Positions 21,328 through 35,018 are shown, counted from the first letter of the stretch. The stretch: 64,000 bases of DNA from Crambe crambe (GCA_963924555.1 OZ004583.1:558001-622000); one strand, 5' to 3'. Notes: generated by a model from the letters alone, not told the origin. Numbers and translations are program-made.

Positions 21328-22176
21328 ATGGGGGGCAATCAATCCCAGGACACTGAAAGGACGGTGAACGTGGAGCAGCAAGAAGCTGAAGATGGATCAC
21401 CTACCATCCATGTTAGTCCTAACATATGATGAAGCGTTGAGCAAGTAGTAGCAAATCTTTCTCCCAGGTCACTACTGATTTCCTCAACCTCTTAAAGGAG
21501 AAAATCATAGGAGGTGGCCGTGGGGAGAGCAGCGGCTCACATGATGCTCAGAAAGAGTCAGCTGATATGGAAGAACCTATCATGGACGATGATGTGTACT
21601 CAAATCCTGTGTATGCTGAGAATGTTGTGAGTTTGACACGTAGAAGTTTTTAATTACACGTTATAATTTTTCCCTGTAGATTGCACCCCTGAGGGGAGAG
21701 TTTCTGGGAAAGGGGGAGAATGAGAAGGACGAAAGTTACAAGTGGAGGAGAAAGTATGAGATAGAGAAGGAGAAAGTAAGAACGTATGAACTGACTGAGT
21801 GAAGTGTTACTGCTTAGCTGGTTGCTATTGCCACAGAATACAGACTTGAAGAATATGACAAGTGAAGAATTCAAGAAAACTGTGGAAGGAGTCAGAGAAA
21901 AACTATCAAAGTGGGTATTCTCCATGTATAAGAAATCTTAGAATGACCTCTTGATTGCATTAATATGGCTATTCCTCTTTCTACTATAGTCAAATTCCCC
22001 AACTGGTCCCAGTGTGTGAGGACTGTAGAGAAAAAGTATTGGACTGTTACCGTAGCAACCCTGGCCGACCTTTGACCTGCCATAGTGAAGTGCTGGACTA
22101 CATTCAATGTGTGAAGAAGGTACAAGGGGGAGAGCACTGCACCAATCCAGACAAGAGAGAAGTCCTATCATTATGA
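21328..22176 (+). CDS. CHCHD3: MICOS subunit MIC19/MIC25 (CHCH domain)
   Basis: Five exons (21328-21411, 21468-21626, 21680-21775, 21837-21910, 21990-22176) give 199 aa. The MGG start is an N-myristoylation signal, as in vertebrate MIC19. The middle is charged and helical (DUF737-like). The C-terminal CHCH domain has two CX9C motifs, CEDCREKVLDC and CHSEVLDYIQC, as needed for Mia40-dependent oxidative folding in the intermembrane space. MIC19 links MIC60 to the outer membrane SAM complex at crista junctions. Length is close to human (227 aa). MIC25 is the other possibility; an early-branching animal may have one gene for both. Confidence 0.9.
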
Positions 22177-22395
22177 ACTGTATCAAAACTACATAGAACG
22201 AAATCTCATTAAATGACCATTCTGATATTGTAGCCATGACATTGTAAATGGTAAATGACAGTGATCTGGTGCTAGTCTTAGTCTGTTGAGAGTGTTTTGA
22301 ATATTCTGTCCAAGTAAGCGTTGTAGGCAGAAAAAGCAGGAGAGTACCGCTGAGAGATAAAGTAAAAATTAGTAATGGATTGCTTAATTATACAT

Positions 22396-22397
<2 letters not shown>

Positions 22398-22470
<73 letters not shown>
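22398..22470. repeat. (TC)n microsatellite
   Basis: A pure dinucleotide run of about 73 bp. It ends 10 bp beyond the stop of the uncharacterised minus-strand gene, so it lies in that gene's 3' UTR as (GA)n. Confidence 0.95.
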
Positions 22471-22475
<5 letters not shown>

Positions 22476-22479
22476 CTCA

Positions 22480-23839
22480 TCATCCATGCCTTACTCCTTT
22501 CTCCAGTATCAGTGAGTGATCATAACGTGGTTCTGCAGCTTTGGAAGTCTTGAGTTTGAAGTTGATATTTCTATGTACAGCTTGTTGGCCTACACGCGAG
22601 TTTAACTAAATAGAGGACTGTTACAACTATACACATAGCCTCGTTCCCAGGCCCAAAAAAAAAAAAAAAGGCCTGGGAACAAGGCTACTATACACACCGA
22701 CCTGGTTTCCAGTCCTTGAGTAATGGTAGTTTATAGTTGAGAGGTTCAGGAGTCACTTTTGTATGCAGTCGAGTCTCCTTGATTTCCTCCAGATCCAGCT
22801 AGTAAGAAATAGAATCAGAAGGGGTATGTATACACAAAAGGTGGGATTATGCAGACTAATCTTTAGCCACCTTGACTCTTGCTAACCATGAAATTCTGTC
22901 TTTATTATATAAAGCATATTAATTCTCCCATACTGAATAGGTTCTGCAGAACCCCCCTGTGTATGCCCCTGCTAAAGTCAGTGTACAAAGTCAATGTGGC
23001 TAACACTTCTACTGGAACTTTGTAACTGATAACATCCACACATCAACAAGCCCTCCTAAACTACTTAGCTAGCTATGGCTACTTGCTTGACGATGGTCGA
23101 ATGGCTGGGGGTTAGTGTAAGGATAGGACACATAGAACCTTCTCTCCAGAGCCCTCTCCACCTGATCATCCTTGGGTTTACTGATGAGGAATCTTGTTCT
23201 GAAGGTTGGATGCTTGCTTGATAACCTTCTCTGCCTATCTCTGCCACGAGTCTCTTTCCCAACACTAATAATGGCACATCTAAGTGCTTGGGAAAACCTC
23301 CCATCGTGATCCAAGACCCCAGAGGGTGTCATGATGAACTGCTTTTTTGACTGATTCTCCATGTCCTTTGAATTCCTGTTTTCCAAAGGTGTTGCCATTA
23401 ATTGCTTCTTTGATCGATCTTCTACACTATCCAGTCCAGTTTCTGTGAAGTACACTCTCTTGTTTGATCCGTTCTTTGAACCAGTTTGACAGGTTTCTGG
23501 CTTGTCATCATCACAAAGAGTCGAGCTCGTCTTGTGGAAGGACATCTCAGGACTCTTCACTGAGTGAGCGTGATAGCGTGGGGCAAAGTGGACTCCCCTC
23601 CATGCCTTGTTACCATAACTACCACTACCACTTATACAAGTTCCAAGAAGAGAGAAGTCTAGATTTAGTCGACCTTTATTGTTCTTGTCTTCCAGCTGCT
23701 CTTCCATGTCATCTCCTTGTAGTTTTCTGGAGGGTTGATGAGGCTGGTGAGGGAGGTGATGGTGCTTGGGGTTGAGGTGGTAGCAACTGTGAGCTTCGAA
23801 GCAGAGACGATCCTTGAAAGTGACAGAGAGACCCGACAT
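22480..23839 (-). CDS. Uncharacterised protein, at least three exons
   Basis: I do not recognise this family. The main exon (23839 to about 23069) codes ~256 aa starting MSGLSVTFKDRLCFEAHSCY, with a His-rich stretch and two similar repeats (SKKQLMATPLENR and SKKQFIMTPSGVL). It ends near RRFYVSYPYTNPQPFDHRQ. Two short exons follow. 22798-22702 codes LDLEEIKETRLHTKVTPEPL and onward. 22589-22480 is joined in matching phase and ends EKGVRHG. The link from the main exon to 22798 needs a phase-0 end. The best-looking donors there are phase 1, so a small exon between 22800 and 23100 is probably missing. There is no signal peptide or membrane segment; the protein is basic and likely disordered. Confidence 0.6.
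22636..22688. repeat. Foldback element with poly(A) loop
   Basis: TAGCCTCGTTCCCAGGCC, an A-rich spacer, then GGCCTGGGAACAAGGCTA. The inverted arms are 18-19 bp with one mismatch. It lies in an intron of the uncharacterised gene. Confidence 0.8.
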
Positions 23840-24148
23840 AATGAAAGATGGAGTCTGAAGATAGCTACTAGCTAGAAGGTAGTGATCATGATGGATGTGG
23901 AGAGGAAGTCTTAGCTAGAGCCTACACACACACCAGCAGATATTAACAGGTAGCTAGTTAGTCTGAATTTTCTATCACTTGAGGGATGGCTTTCACACCA
24001 CCAACTAACTATAGTTAATATTCACCTCTTCTCCTGCTAATTATAAAATGAATTTTATTCATATTAAAGTAAAAATGAATCCATTTCATCATGATGACAA
24101 TAATATTTCTATTAAAAACCTATAAATCTCACAAGTCATGACTTAAAA

Positions 24149-26779
<2,631 letters not shown>

Positions 26780-26858
26780 CAACGACTGACCACACCCATA
26801 ATGTTTGTTTGTTATTAAAACAGGAAGTTATCGTAGGAGGAGCTAGTATGCTTATGGA
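26780..26858. promoter_or_regulatory. Very short divergent p38/CCCH promoter
   Basis: 79 bp between the p38 start (MDIMASGG) and the CCCH gene start (MMSSKRKVQ). Unless hidden upstream exons exist, transcription of both must start within or around this gap. Confidence 0.5.
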
Positions 26859-27460
26859 ATGATGTCAAGTAAGAGAAAAGTTCAGGTAATTTTTGTCTGC
26901 TAGCTACACTCTATTGATTTGCTAGCTAGCAATAATTAAGGCCTATTTTTAGCTATCTACCTAAATAATACTGAACTTGAAGTGCAGTAAAAAAATTAGC
27001 TACATAGAACTAGTCTGTAGCCATTTTCCCCACATTTTTATTGCCATCTATTTTCTTTTCCCTCTCCCTGCAGACTCACATACGAAGCCTGAAGGAGGAC
27101 TCTGTCTTCAAACTTTGTGACTACAGGCCTACCTGCAGGAAAGGTGACCGGTGCATCCGTGCCCACAGTGAAGCAGAACTTGATGCATGGAGAGAAGAGT
27201 TCTATAAAACTGTACGAGAATACAAACCAAAGTTCTTTTTCAAGTTATGTAATCACAGATGCCAGAACCCAAGGTCTTGTTCCTATGCACACAGCCAAGC
27301 CGAGCTGGAGTCATGGTTTTCAACCTGCAATGGTCCTTGTCGGGAGAGTCATGGGAAAATGCTGGATATTTGTCGGAATGGGCAAGACTGCGAATATGGA
27401 GAGGAATGCAGATATGCTCACAATCCAAGGGAACTCCAAATTTGGGAAAGAGGCAAATAA
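26859..27460 (+). CDS. Triple CCCH zinc-finger protein (possibly 5' part of the CCCH-HEPN gene)
   Basis: Exon 1 (26859-26885) codes MMSSKRKVQ; exon 2 starts at 27074. Stopping at the TAA at 27460 gives 137 aa. Three CCCH fingers are each followed by an acidic helix: CDYRPTCRKGDRCIRAH, CNHRCQNPRSCSYAH and CRNGQDCEYGEECRYAH (Cx3-5Cx5Cx3H). The repeated pattern C..H-x-AEL-x-W is like ZC3H7-type proteins and suggests RNA binding. Two other endings are possible. A GC donor at 27453 (phase 1) could join 27579, adding a short tail that ends KSQKFIR. The same donor could instead join 30039 in matching phase, merging with the next gene. The finger 1 region has a decayed copy at 37 kb. Confidence 0.7.
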
Positions 27461-27815
27461 TAGTTTTACTTATTATCAGAGAGTGCGCTAGCACTCTCTA
27501 AGTAGGGATGGCGGGTCAAAGGTCATAGGACTGTATAAACTAAAAACTCTTCTTTCTCTTCTACCCTTACTCTACAGGTTCTCAGAAGGCTACAGTGAAT
27601 TATTATATCTACAAAGAAGAGAGGAGAATGTTCAAAAGCCAAAAATTCATTCGCTAACATAAGAAAAAAATGAGTTCTAAAATTGACTTTTGTTCTATTT
27701 CTTTATAATCATCAAAATTCTGCTTTGGCCATCTGTTAGAGCGGCACCTAGAGGCTGATCTTTTGCTATTAGTTTTGACTAAGGCTCTACTTCACTATTC
27801 GATAGCACTCGGAAC

Positions 27816-28334
27816 TAGTCTGGCGCAGCCAGCCCCAAGCACTTCCGGAACTCCAGCGTAAGGGTCTGGTACAGTCAATTGCAGCTCCGTTCGAATTTCC
27901 GTCGGAAGCGTATGGTTTGTGCGTGCCATACAAATTTAGGCCTGTCAACACTTCTATTTATGGCACGCACAAACCATATGCTTCATACGGAATGTTCGAA
28001 CGGAGCTGCAATTGACTGTAACACACAATACTTAACTTCGACTTGTTCCCGGCCTAAATTTTTTATTTACGTAATATGACGTTTTAGTGTCGTAAAATGA
28101 CGTTGTCTTGTTTAATTGTCATAGCAACACCTCGCGCGAAGAAAAAAAAATGGCCTCCCGATCCCGTAATAATTATGGTTGTTATAGCTACCACGTCATT
28201 AAACGTCATAACGCGTCAGTTAATGATATTCATCGTTTTAGCAGGATTTCTGCTAAACGGGAACAAGTCGAAGTATTGTGTGTTACCCTTGCGCTGGAGT
28301 TCCGGAAGTGCCTGGGGCTGGCTACGCCAGACTA
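27816..28334. mobile_element. Mutator-like MITE with 50-bp TIRs and 9-bp TSD
   Basis: A 519-bp element has arms 27816-27865 and 28285-28334, beginning TAGTCTGGCG and agreeing at 47 of 50 positions. ACTCGGAAC is duplicated at 27807-27815 and 28335-28343. A 9-bp target duplication with long TIRs is typical of MULEs. Within it lies a second inverted repeat (about 27871-27930 against 27957-28018) around CAGTCAATTGCAGCTCCG. No transposase is coded. Confidence 0.87.
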
Positions 28335-29209
28335 ACTCGGAACACTGCTAATCTTTCTACGCCATTTTGAAGGGGGCGGGGCTTATGGGCGGAGCCACGT
28401 AAGCTTAAGTTTCACTCCTTGCTGAATTACAGTACAGATGCTCATCCTATAGTAGCATTATAGCCAGTACTTTGCTGTAGTGTAGTCAGCTCACTTCACC
28501 ATGCCGTGTACATGTCATTTACATTGCTGTTGCTGTAAAGTTTTATATCAACAAAACTTAAATAGCTAAACAAATTCTTCAACCAGAGACACTGTATGTA
28601 CCTACAAAAGAGGTTTATGTAGAGCTGGCTTTGTATAGTACTGTACTGTAGCCTCCCTCATTCAACTTCAAGCACTAAGAAAAAGGATAGAAACAAGTGA
28701 GCGTAAAAAATTTCTTCAAATAAAAAGGTTAAGTAGGGATAGCCTAAAATCTAGCTGGGCTATCTATAATGTGCTGCAGCCTCGTATGAAAAAAATCTTC
28801 ACGATATTACCTCATAAAAGGGGTGGGGCAATTAATAGCAGTTCTCCTCATATAACACCTGCACAGGATGTGGCCATTTGATGGCATCCACTATTATGAT
28901 CACTACACCAAATGCATAAACTCCCCATACTCCTCCCTCAAGCAAGACATACGTACCATCTCAATAATTATTTCAGTGATCACATAGCTATGTAACAATT
29001 AGCTAATGCTATTCACTTTTTAAAATGTTCACTCCTTTCAGTACTCCATTACACTGCAGATGATCATCCTTCAAACTCTCCTCCCTGAACAGAATGAAAT
29101 ACTATAAAATTTGATCATTAAATTAATTTAGTTCAATTAAGGAAGCATTAGCTATACCTTTAGTGTCTATCAATTTTCATAATCACAAAGAAAAAGAATG
29201 CAAATAAGT
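28335..29209. other. No gene; diverged copy of palindrome arm
   Basis: AT-rich. About 28677-28745 is a diverged direct copy of 29187-29255 (AAAAAATTTCTTC, AGTAGGGAT), so palindrome-related sequence is spread here. No coding exon was found. Confidence 0.5.
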
Positions 29210-29701
29210 GAATGCAAAAAATTTCTTCGAAATAAAAATGTGAAGTAGGGATGACCACAAATTTAGCACATAATAATTATTATAGCTATTATAACTGCAG
29301 CTTCATTATGAAAACCAAGTACTGCAGCATCGAAGCAGTATGGCCCAAAAATCTAGCTGGAATATGTATTATAACTGCATGCAAGAGAGTGAACTTAGTG
29401 AAGTGACCCTTACCCATCATCAAGTACAAGATACTATTCCTACTTCACTCCCATGCCAAGGGAGTGAAGTAGGAATAGTATCTCGTACTTGATGATGGGT
29501 AAGGGTCACTTCACTAAGTTCACTCTCTTGCATGCAGTTATAATACATATTCCAGCTAGATTTTTGGGCCATACTGCTTCGATGCTGCAGTACTTGGTTT
29601 TCATAATGAAGCTGCAGTTATAATAGCTATAATAATTATTATGTGCTAAATTTGTGGTCATCCCTACTTCACATTTTTATTTCGAAGAAATTTTTGCATT
29701 C
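29210..29701. repeat. Near-perfect ~490-bp palindrome
   Basis: Left arm 29210-29452 and right arm 29460-29701 are inverted copies around a 7-nt spacer (ATGCCAA). Differences are few (for example CAAGTACAAGA against TCTCGTACTTG, and a one-base poly(A) indel). It would form a very long hairpin in DNA or RNA. Confidence 0.9.
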
Positions 29702-30003
29702 ATAGCCATAGCAACATAGCAGTATATAGTGCACATTTACTCCACTATCACATAACAGCTAGGCTAGACTCTCATCCTGCTCTCATGTAGCAATGTGTGG
29801 GAGAGTTCATAATAAACCTGTAATTCAACTGATAATGTAATGTGTGCCTTTTAAGTAGCTATATAATAATAAGGTAATGAACTTCTGCATCATAGTACAT
29901 ATTTATACTATGAGAAGTAATAAAGTCACAGACTGATGCTACCAGGTACTAGCTAAATGTGCAAATAGTTAACTAACGAGGAGGCAGTTGTATAATTAAT
30001 TAG
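29702..30003. other. No feature recognised
   Basis: About 300 AT-rich bases before the CCCH-HEPN reading frame. A short upstream first exon of that gene could be here, but none was identified. Confidence 0.4.
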
Positions 30004-31395
30004 ATGGCTGTATTGTGTTTCCTATCGTTATTAGAACATCATGAGATGTACATTGAGTCGGAGGACAGCATACCAGAGAGGTGTACTTACACTGTCAAGC
30101 CTCCAACCTGCCAACTGGGTGTCACTTGTCCTTACGCTCACACAGAGAAGGAGAGACATGAGCTTATCAAGAAACTGAGCTATGACCAAGTAGCAATTGA
30201 GCGTCCGGTACCAAGAGCTGATAAGTTGCTTCCTTATAATTTATGTGAGAATCACAAAAATGAAAGGAAGAGTTCGAAAGATGGTGAGTGCATATATGGA
30301 GTCCGATGCAGACAGGCACACACTGAAGAAGAGTTGAGATCATGGGAGATAATGAGGAAGAAGAAGAAAGGTGAGTTAAAGATACGACCATTTTATGGAG
30401 GAGAATCAAGATTAGTGATGTGTCCTCGACGTGGAAGTTGTAGTGATGATGTTGACTGTGTTTATGCTCACAGCATGGCTGAGCTCCAGGTGTGGAAGAT
30501 GACAGGTGAGTGATGTACGTAAATGCTAGGGTTTTAGCTACTAGATTATTCATTCCTTTGCAGCCACATCTACAATGTTTGGTGCCATGGAAGATGGAAA
30601 CCGTGCTGATCCATTCTTGGTCTCCCTTGTTGACTACCAACGGAGATTCAGTGATGAATTAGCTAAGGTATTGAATAAGGTGGTCATCACAATCCACTCC
30701 ACTCTCAAAGACGAAGAAACTCTAGGATCCTTCATTGACTACACCAGAACTAAAATAGACTTGAGCACCCAGCAAGGCCAGCAGTCTGTCAGCCTCTATG
30801 ATGTTCAGTATCTATTAGGCTACATTCAGAGAAATGTTGCAGTTTTTGCCAAGTTCCTCGAAATGGACGAGTCTGATTTGGTGGGCATTGTTTCTGATCT
30901 GTTGGAAGTGCGTAACATGCTTGCTCATGGGATGTGTCTGACCCTGGATGCTCCAGAGAAGCTGGACATAGCAATCAAGTTCATCCAGAGGGGGATAAAT
31001 CTGGTGGAGTGCAGTGCAAGAAAACTGCAGGACAAGGTGAAGTGTATTGAGATATTATAGTGTGTTATATAATGTTTCTGCTTTTACATACAGTGAGTGG
31101 TTGTGCTTAATTTGGATATAAATTTCTTTTTCTCAATACACAGGAAATTCAAGAGGGCCTTTCGGAACTCAGGAAGATTCAGAAGACCTTCAGAGACTAT
31201 GTGGCCTATCAGCACGAGAGTGAGAAGAGAATGAAGTCCTATGATGCCTTGAATTCTCGTGACAAGAAAGCAAGTGCCAGTAAGGTCCTGAAGCTGATTC
31301 AAGAGCTCTTTGAAGAAGAGGAGGAGCCAGGACAAGTGACCACATTTCTTGCCATCTATTTGGGTGCACGCTTTAGGAAGACACAGGTCAAGTAG
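30004..31395 (+). CDS. CCCH zinc-finger protein with HEPN-like domain
   Basis: Exons 30004-30505, 30564-31036 and 31144-31395 give up to 408 aa. The N-terminal half has three CCCH fingers: CTYTVKPPTCQLGVTCPYAH (Cx8Cx5Cx3H), one ending CIYGVRCRQAH, and CPRRGSCSDDVDCVYAH. The second half is all-helical and holds LLEVRNMLAHGM, an Rx4H motif in a context like HEPN_Swt1 domains. In active HEPN RNases this Arg/His pair cuts RNA. A Lys/Glu-rich helical tail follows. The start is uncertain: ATG 30004 is the first in frame, but an acceptor (TTATTAG at 30038) could join the exon ending at 27452. A role as an RNA-targeting effector is inference. Neighbouring fingers at 27 kb are paralogous. Confidence 0.78.
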
Positions 31396-31849
31396 CTAGC
31401 TAGTAGATTTAATCGTAACTTTATATTCATGCAACATCATGAGCTATTACCAGCATATTCATTAGAGCTAGTTTGCATTTTTAAACAGTTTATTTTATTC
31501 ATTAGGTAGTATGATTATAACTAGCATTATAGCATTCATTGGTGCTTGTTATTGTAATAATAAAATCATAGTTCCTGGAAAGTAGCATCATTTAATGTGA
31601 ATGCAGTTAAACCGGCTCCATCCCACACAAAAACCATCTTGATAGCTAAACAAAAACAAGGAAGTCCCTCTTCATTAAGAGTGTGTCAATCATCATTAAT
31701 TATGCATACTCTCCGATCTCATGCACTATGGCTGTTCTGCTTGAATACAAAAATTTAGAAGAAAAATTGGATGTGCACCACTTTATAGGCTAAAACAATA
31801 TTTCTATTAATGCACACTCACCTGTCTAATAATCGTTTAGGTTTGAGTA
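31396..31849. other. Spacer, no gene seen
   Basis: AT-rich 3' flank of the CCCH-HEPN gene. No repeat or coding segment was identified. Confidence 0.5.
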
Positions 31850-32095
31850 TGGCAGTTTGGGAGGTGTGGTTCATAATGAGGGCAGGGGGACTCCTATTCA
31901 GGGAGTTCATGTAGTCCTGCATGTAGCGGTCCTTGGCTTGAGCAGTGTTGCGGGAAACATGACCCCTTCTTGACTTGGTCCAGCACCAGCTACAGTGAAA
32001 AGCAAATACTAAATTTCCCCAAGGATAAGCAGAATTATAGCTACATACAGTGTAAAGGACATTCTGAAAGAGTACAAACCTCAACTGAAGGCTGT
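31850..32095 (-). pseudogene. Decayed duplicate of MAGI last exon
   Basis: Minus-strand sequence matches the true last MAGI exon at 37817-37702 and its preceding intron (acceptor, GAAAAGCAAATA, AAATTTCCCC). It keeps GAGPSQEGVMF, then loses one base relative to MAGI and goes out of frame before the QDYMNSLNRSPPA part. No other MAGI exon is nearby, so it cannot make MAGI. Confidence 0.85.
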
Positions 32096-32929
32096 GTCTC
32101 CAAGATCGTTTGGAGGTTACTAGAGATACATAATTATGTGATTTTTAAAAAAATGGAAGTGGATTTTCTCAGAACTGAGTGAGTTGTTGACAGACTGTGC
32201 TATGCAATGAGGAGAGTCATAGACGGAATGAGCCAGTATCAAAGGAGGAAGAAACAGGGGAGTCCAGATACAATGCACACAAAGTAACCGGCCCCACCTG
32301 TAAGATTAGGTTATTTGTGGTCGCAAAAATGCCAGAAATGAAGGTTTTATTGCCATAAATTGGGTAGATAAATTTCCCAGGTTGTGGTGACTTGGGAAAG
32401 TTCCCAAGTGTTTGGTACTTTATTATTACAGGGTATCTCTGGAAATCTTCTTAATAACATGGCCTAGTGTCCAGAGTTACCATGTTAAACTGGGAATAAG
32501 ATTTATGGACAATTTTAGTTCATATAAATTTTTCCCAGTCTACTAGCTATATACTGGTCCATTCCGTTTTGCTCTTTTTCAATATGACGTACTCCTTTCG
32601 AATGCATGCACAGTATCAAGCAAGCAGGCATTGAGGAAGAAAGCTTGCAGCATCCAGATCTCCTCCTGTAGAACAGAATAAGACTCAAGTAGCTAGCTAG
32701 CTTGATCTTGACTTGTATTCCAACTCCGGCCCTGCATAATAAAAAATCGATTCTTTTGCTTGTGGCTTGATAATTGCTATGAATACTGCTCAAACTAAAT
32801 ATCAAACTAAACTACGAGTCAAATATTTGTTAAAAAGACCCCACCATCACCCTCTAGGCTAAGAGCATGATCTTTCGAAGATAGCTACCTATAGCCTGGC
32901 CCTTCTTTTAAAAAAAGAGATGGGCACAC

Positions 32930-33399
32930 CAGTGGCGTATCTAGAGTTTGAGCTAGAAGGCCAGGGTGCTTGCTAGCTAGATAATGCGCGCGTAAGCGCG
33001 CGCGAAATTTTTGCGAACCACGCCCACTTTTGATTAACCATACCCTCTTTATTATACCCAGATGATGGCCTAAGTATTAGCTACCCTACTTTACCAGCGT
33101 ACAGGATCAGAAGTGAGAAGACACTGGTGCAGACTGAATAAAGAAGCACAGAAATTTTAGATCGAGATGTGCATTATTTAGAGTAAAAACGTGCCGGGCG
33201 CATGCGCCTCGCCGATGTGATTATTGAACTCTGACCCAATGCTGCTCTTTCTGTAAGTGTAATAATTATTAAACTCTTGCTAGATGATCAGCTTTAAATA
33301 ATTGGATAGATAACTATAGAAGCGAGCCTACTGAAAAAGCTAGCTAGCAGCTGAGGGGGGTGCTCGAGCACCCTGAGCACCTCGCTAGATACGCCACTG
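32930..33399. mobile_element. MITE with CAGTGGCGTATCTAG termini
   Basis: Perfect 15-bp inverted termini at 32930-32944 and 33385-33399; flanks share CACAC on both sides. The 470-bp interior includes a GCGCGCG-rich patch and no coding sequence. The superfamily is uncertain: the CAG-G start resembles hAT, but the visible direct repeat is only 5 bp. Confidence 0.7.
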
Positions 33400-34234
33400 C
33401 ACACCATCATAGAAAGTTGGCCTAAAAATATGAACACTAGCTATTTGCTTCTGGCTTGATGTCCAGCCCTGCATAATAAAAATAATTATTTATTCGATAC
33501 TTACTTCTGGCTTGATGTATTCCTGCATAATGAATGATAGTAAATTATTTATTCTATTAATGGTACTTGCTTTTGGCTTGATGTACTCCAACTCTGGCCC
33601 TGTATTGAAAAAAATAGTAAATTGCTTACTCCAACTCCAGCCCTGCATAATAATATTTATTCTATTAATGATACTTGTTTGATGTACTCCAACTCCGGGC
33701 CTGCATAATAAAAAAATATTCTATTTTATGATGTTTGTTTCTGGCTTGATGCTCCTATATAAAATAAAATGTCAATTAATCAAAGTCAGCATCATAATAT
33801 ATTATTAGCTAGAATAATAATAGCTACCAAACTAAAAGCCATAATTATGAATAATGCTCAAAATAATACTCAAACTAAAAGCTACGAATAATGCTCACTC
33901 AACTAAGCCATGAATTAATAATTACACTCGGATCACTGACTTAAAATGCTTATAGCTACTTCTTCATACAAGACTTACAAAATGTATACACACTAGCTAA
34001 ACCGATGCACAGACTGCAGCATGCAACTAAGCATGCATGCACAACTAGCTATGACTCGATTATAGTTGCGAATATTGTTAATTATTCAACCAATGCAAGT
34101 TCCACCATATCACATGCCTATCAAACCACCAACTCCCTCAGTCATTGTGTGGCTGACTTCATGCAGTCACCCACTCTCACTTACACAGGTCTCTCACACA
34201 ACCTACAATCTATAACCAATGCTCTCTACACAAA
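33400..34234. other. Gene-free, low-complexity repeats
   Basis: Several loose copies of a unit containing TACTTGCTTCTGGCTTGATG and ACTCCAACTCCGGCCCTGCATAATAA occur between about 32700 and 33760. AT-rich sequence follows. No coding exon was seen. Confidence 0.6.
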
Positions 34235-34506
34235 CTATAACCGATGCTGTGCTGTGCAACTCTGTGGTGCAACTCACACAACCAGTGCCAGTTGCCAACA
34301 AGCTATAACCGATGCTGTGCTGTGCAACTCTGTGGTGCAACTCACACAGTCAGTGCCAGTTGCCAACGAACTATAACCGATGCTGTGCTGTGCAACTCTG
34401 TGGTGCAACTCACACAGTCAGTGCCAGTTGCCAACGAACTATAACCGATGCTGTGCTGTGCAACTCTGTGGTGCAACTCACACAGTCAGTGCCAGTTGCC
34501 AACGAA
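34235..34506. repeat. 68-bp tandem array, four copies
   Basis: Exact 68-bp periodicity: units start CTATAACCGATGCTGTG at 34235, 34303, 34371 and 34439. Units 2 to 4 are nearly identical. Diverged solitary copies lie near 34777, 34862 and 35690-35830. Open frames over the array are artefacts, because 68 is not a multiple of three and each frame repeats the same words. Confidence 0.95.
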
Positions 34507-34959
34507 CTATAACCGATGCTCTCTACACAATAATTTTTGTGAGTTGCACAAAATTTTTTGTACAATTCACCAATGGAAGTTTCACCACCAACCAATCAAT
34601 CACACATGCATGCAATCAAACGATTCGAACCGGTTCAATTATTGCACAACCGACCAACACCCTTCTCCAACACACTCATTGCACAGTGTACTCATTGCAC
34701 AGTTCTTCCTCATTGCACAGTACTTCCTCATTGCACAGTACTTAATTTACTCTCACACTCATCACACAGCAGCTACTCACAACCGATGCTCTTCACACAA
34801 TTATTTTGCAGTGCAACTGGCACAATCAGTGCCAGTTGCCAACCTAACTAACCACTCAAAACTATAACCGATGCTGTGCTATGCAACTCTGTCGTGCAAC
34901 TCACACAATCAGTGCCAGTTGCCAACAATCTGTAAAACTGTTGTTCTATGCTCACACAC

Positions 34960-34980
34960 TCATTGCACAGTTCTTCACTA

Positions 34981-35018
<38 letters not shown>

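Noticed and set aside
34235-34506. CRISPR-like array
   Set aside because: Units abut directly with no variable spacers, and the DNA is clearly animal nuclear sequence; it is a satellite.
34005-34867. Series of repeated Cys-rich small open frames
   Set aside because: They arise from the 68-bp tandem array read in shifted frames; no start context, splice sites or homology.
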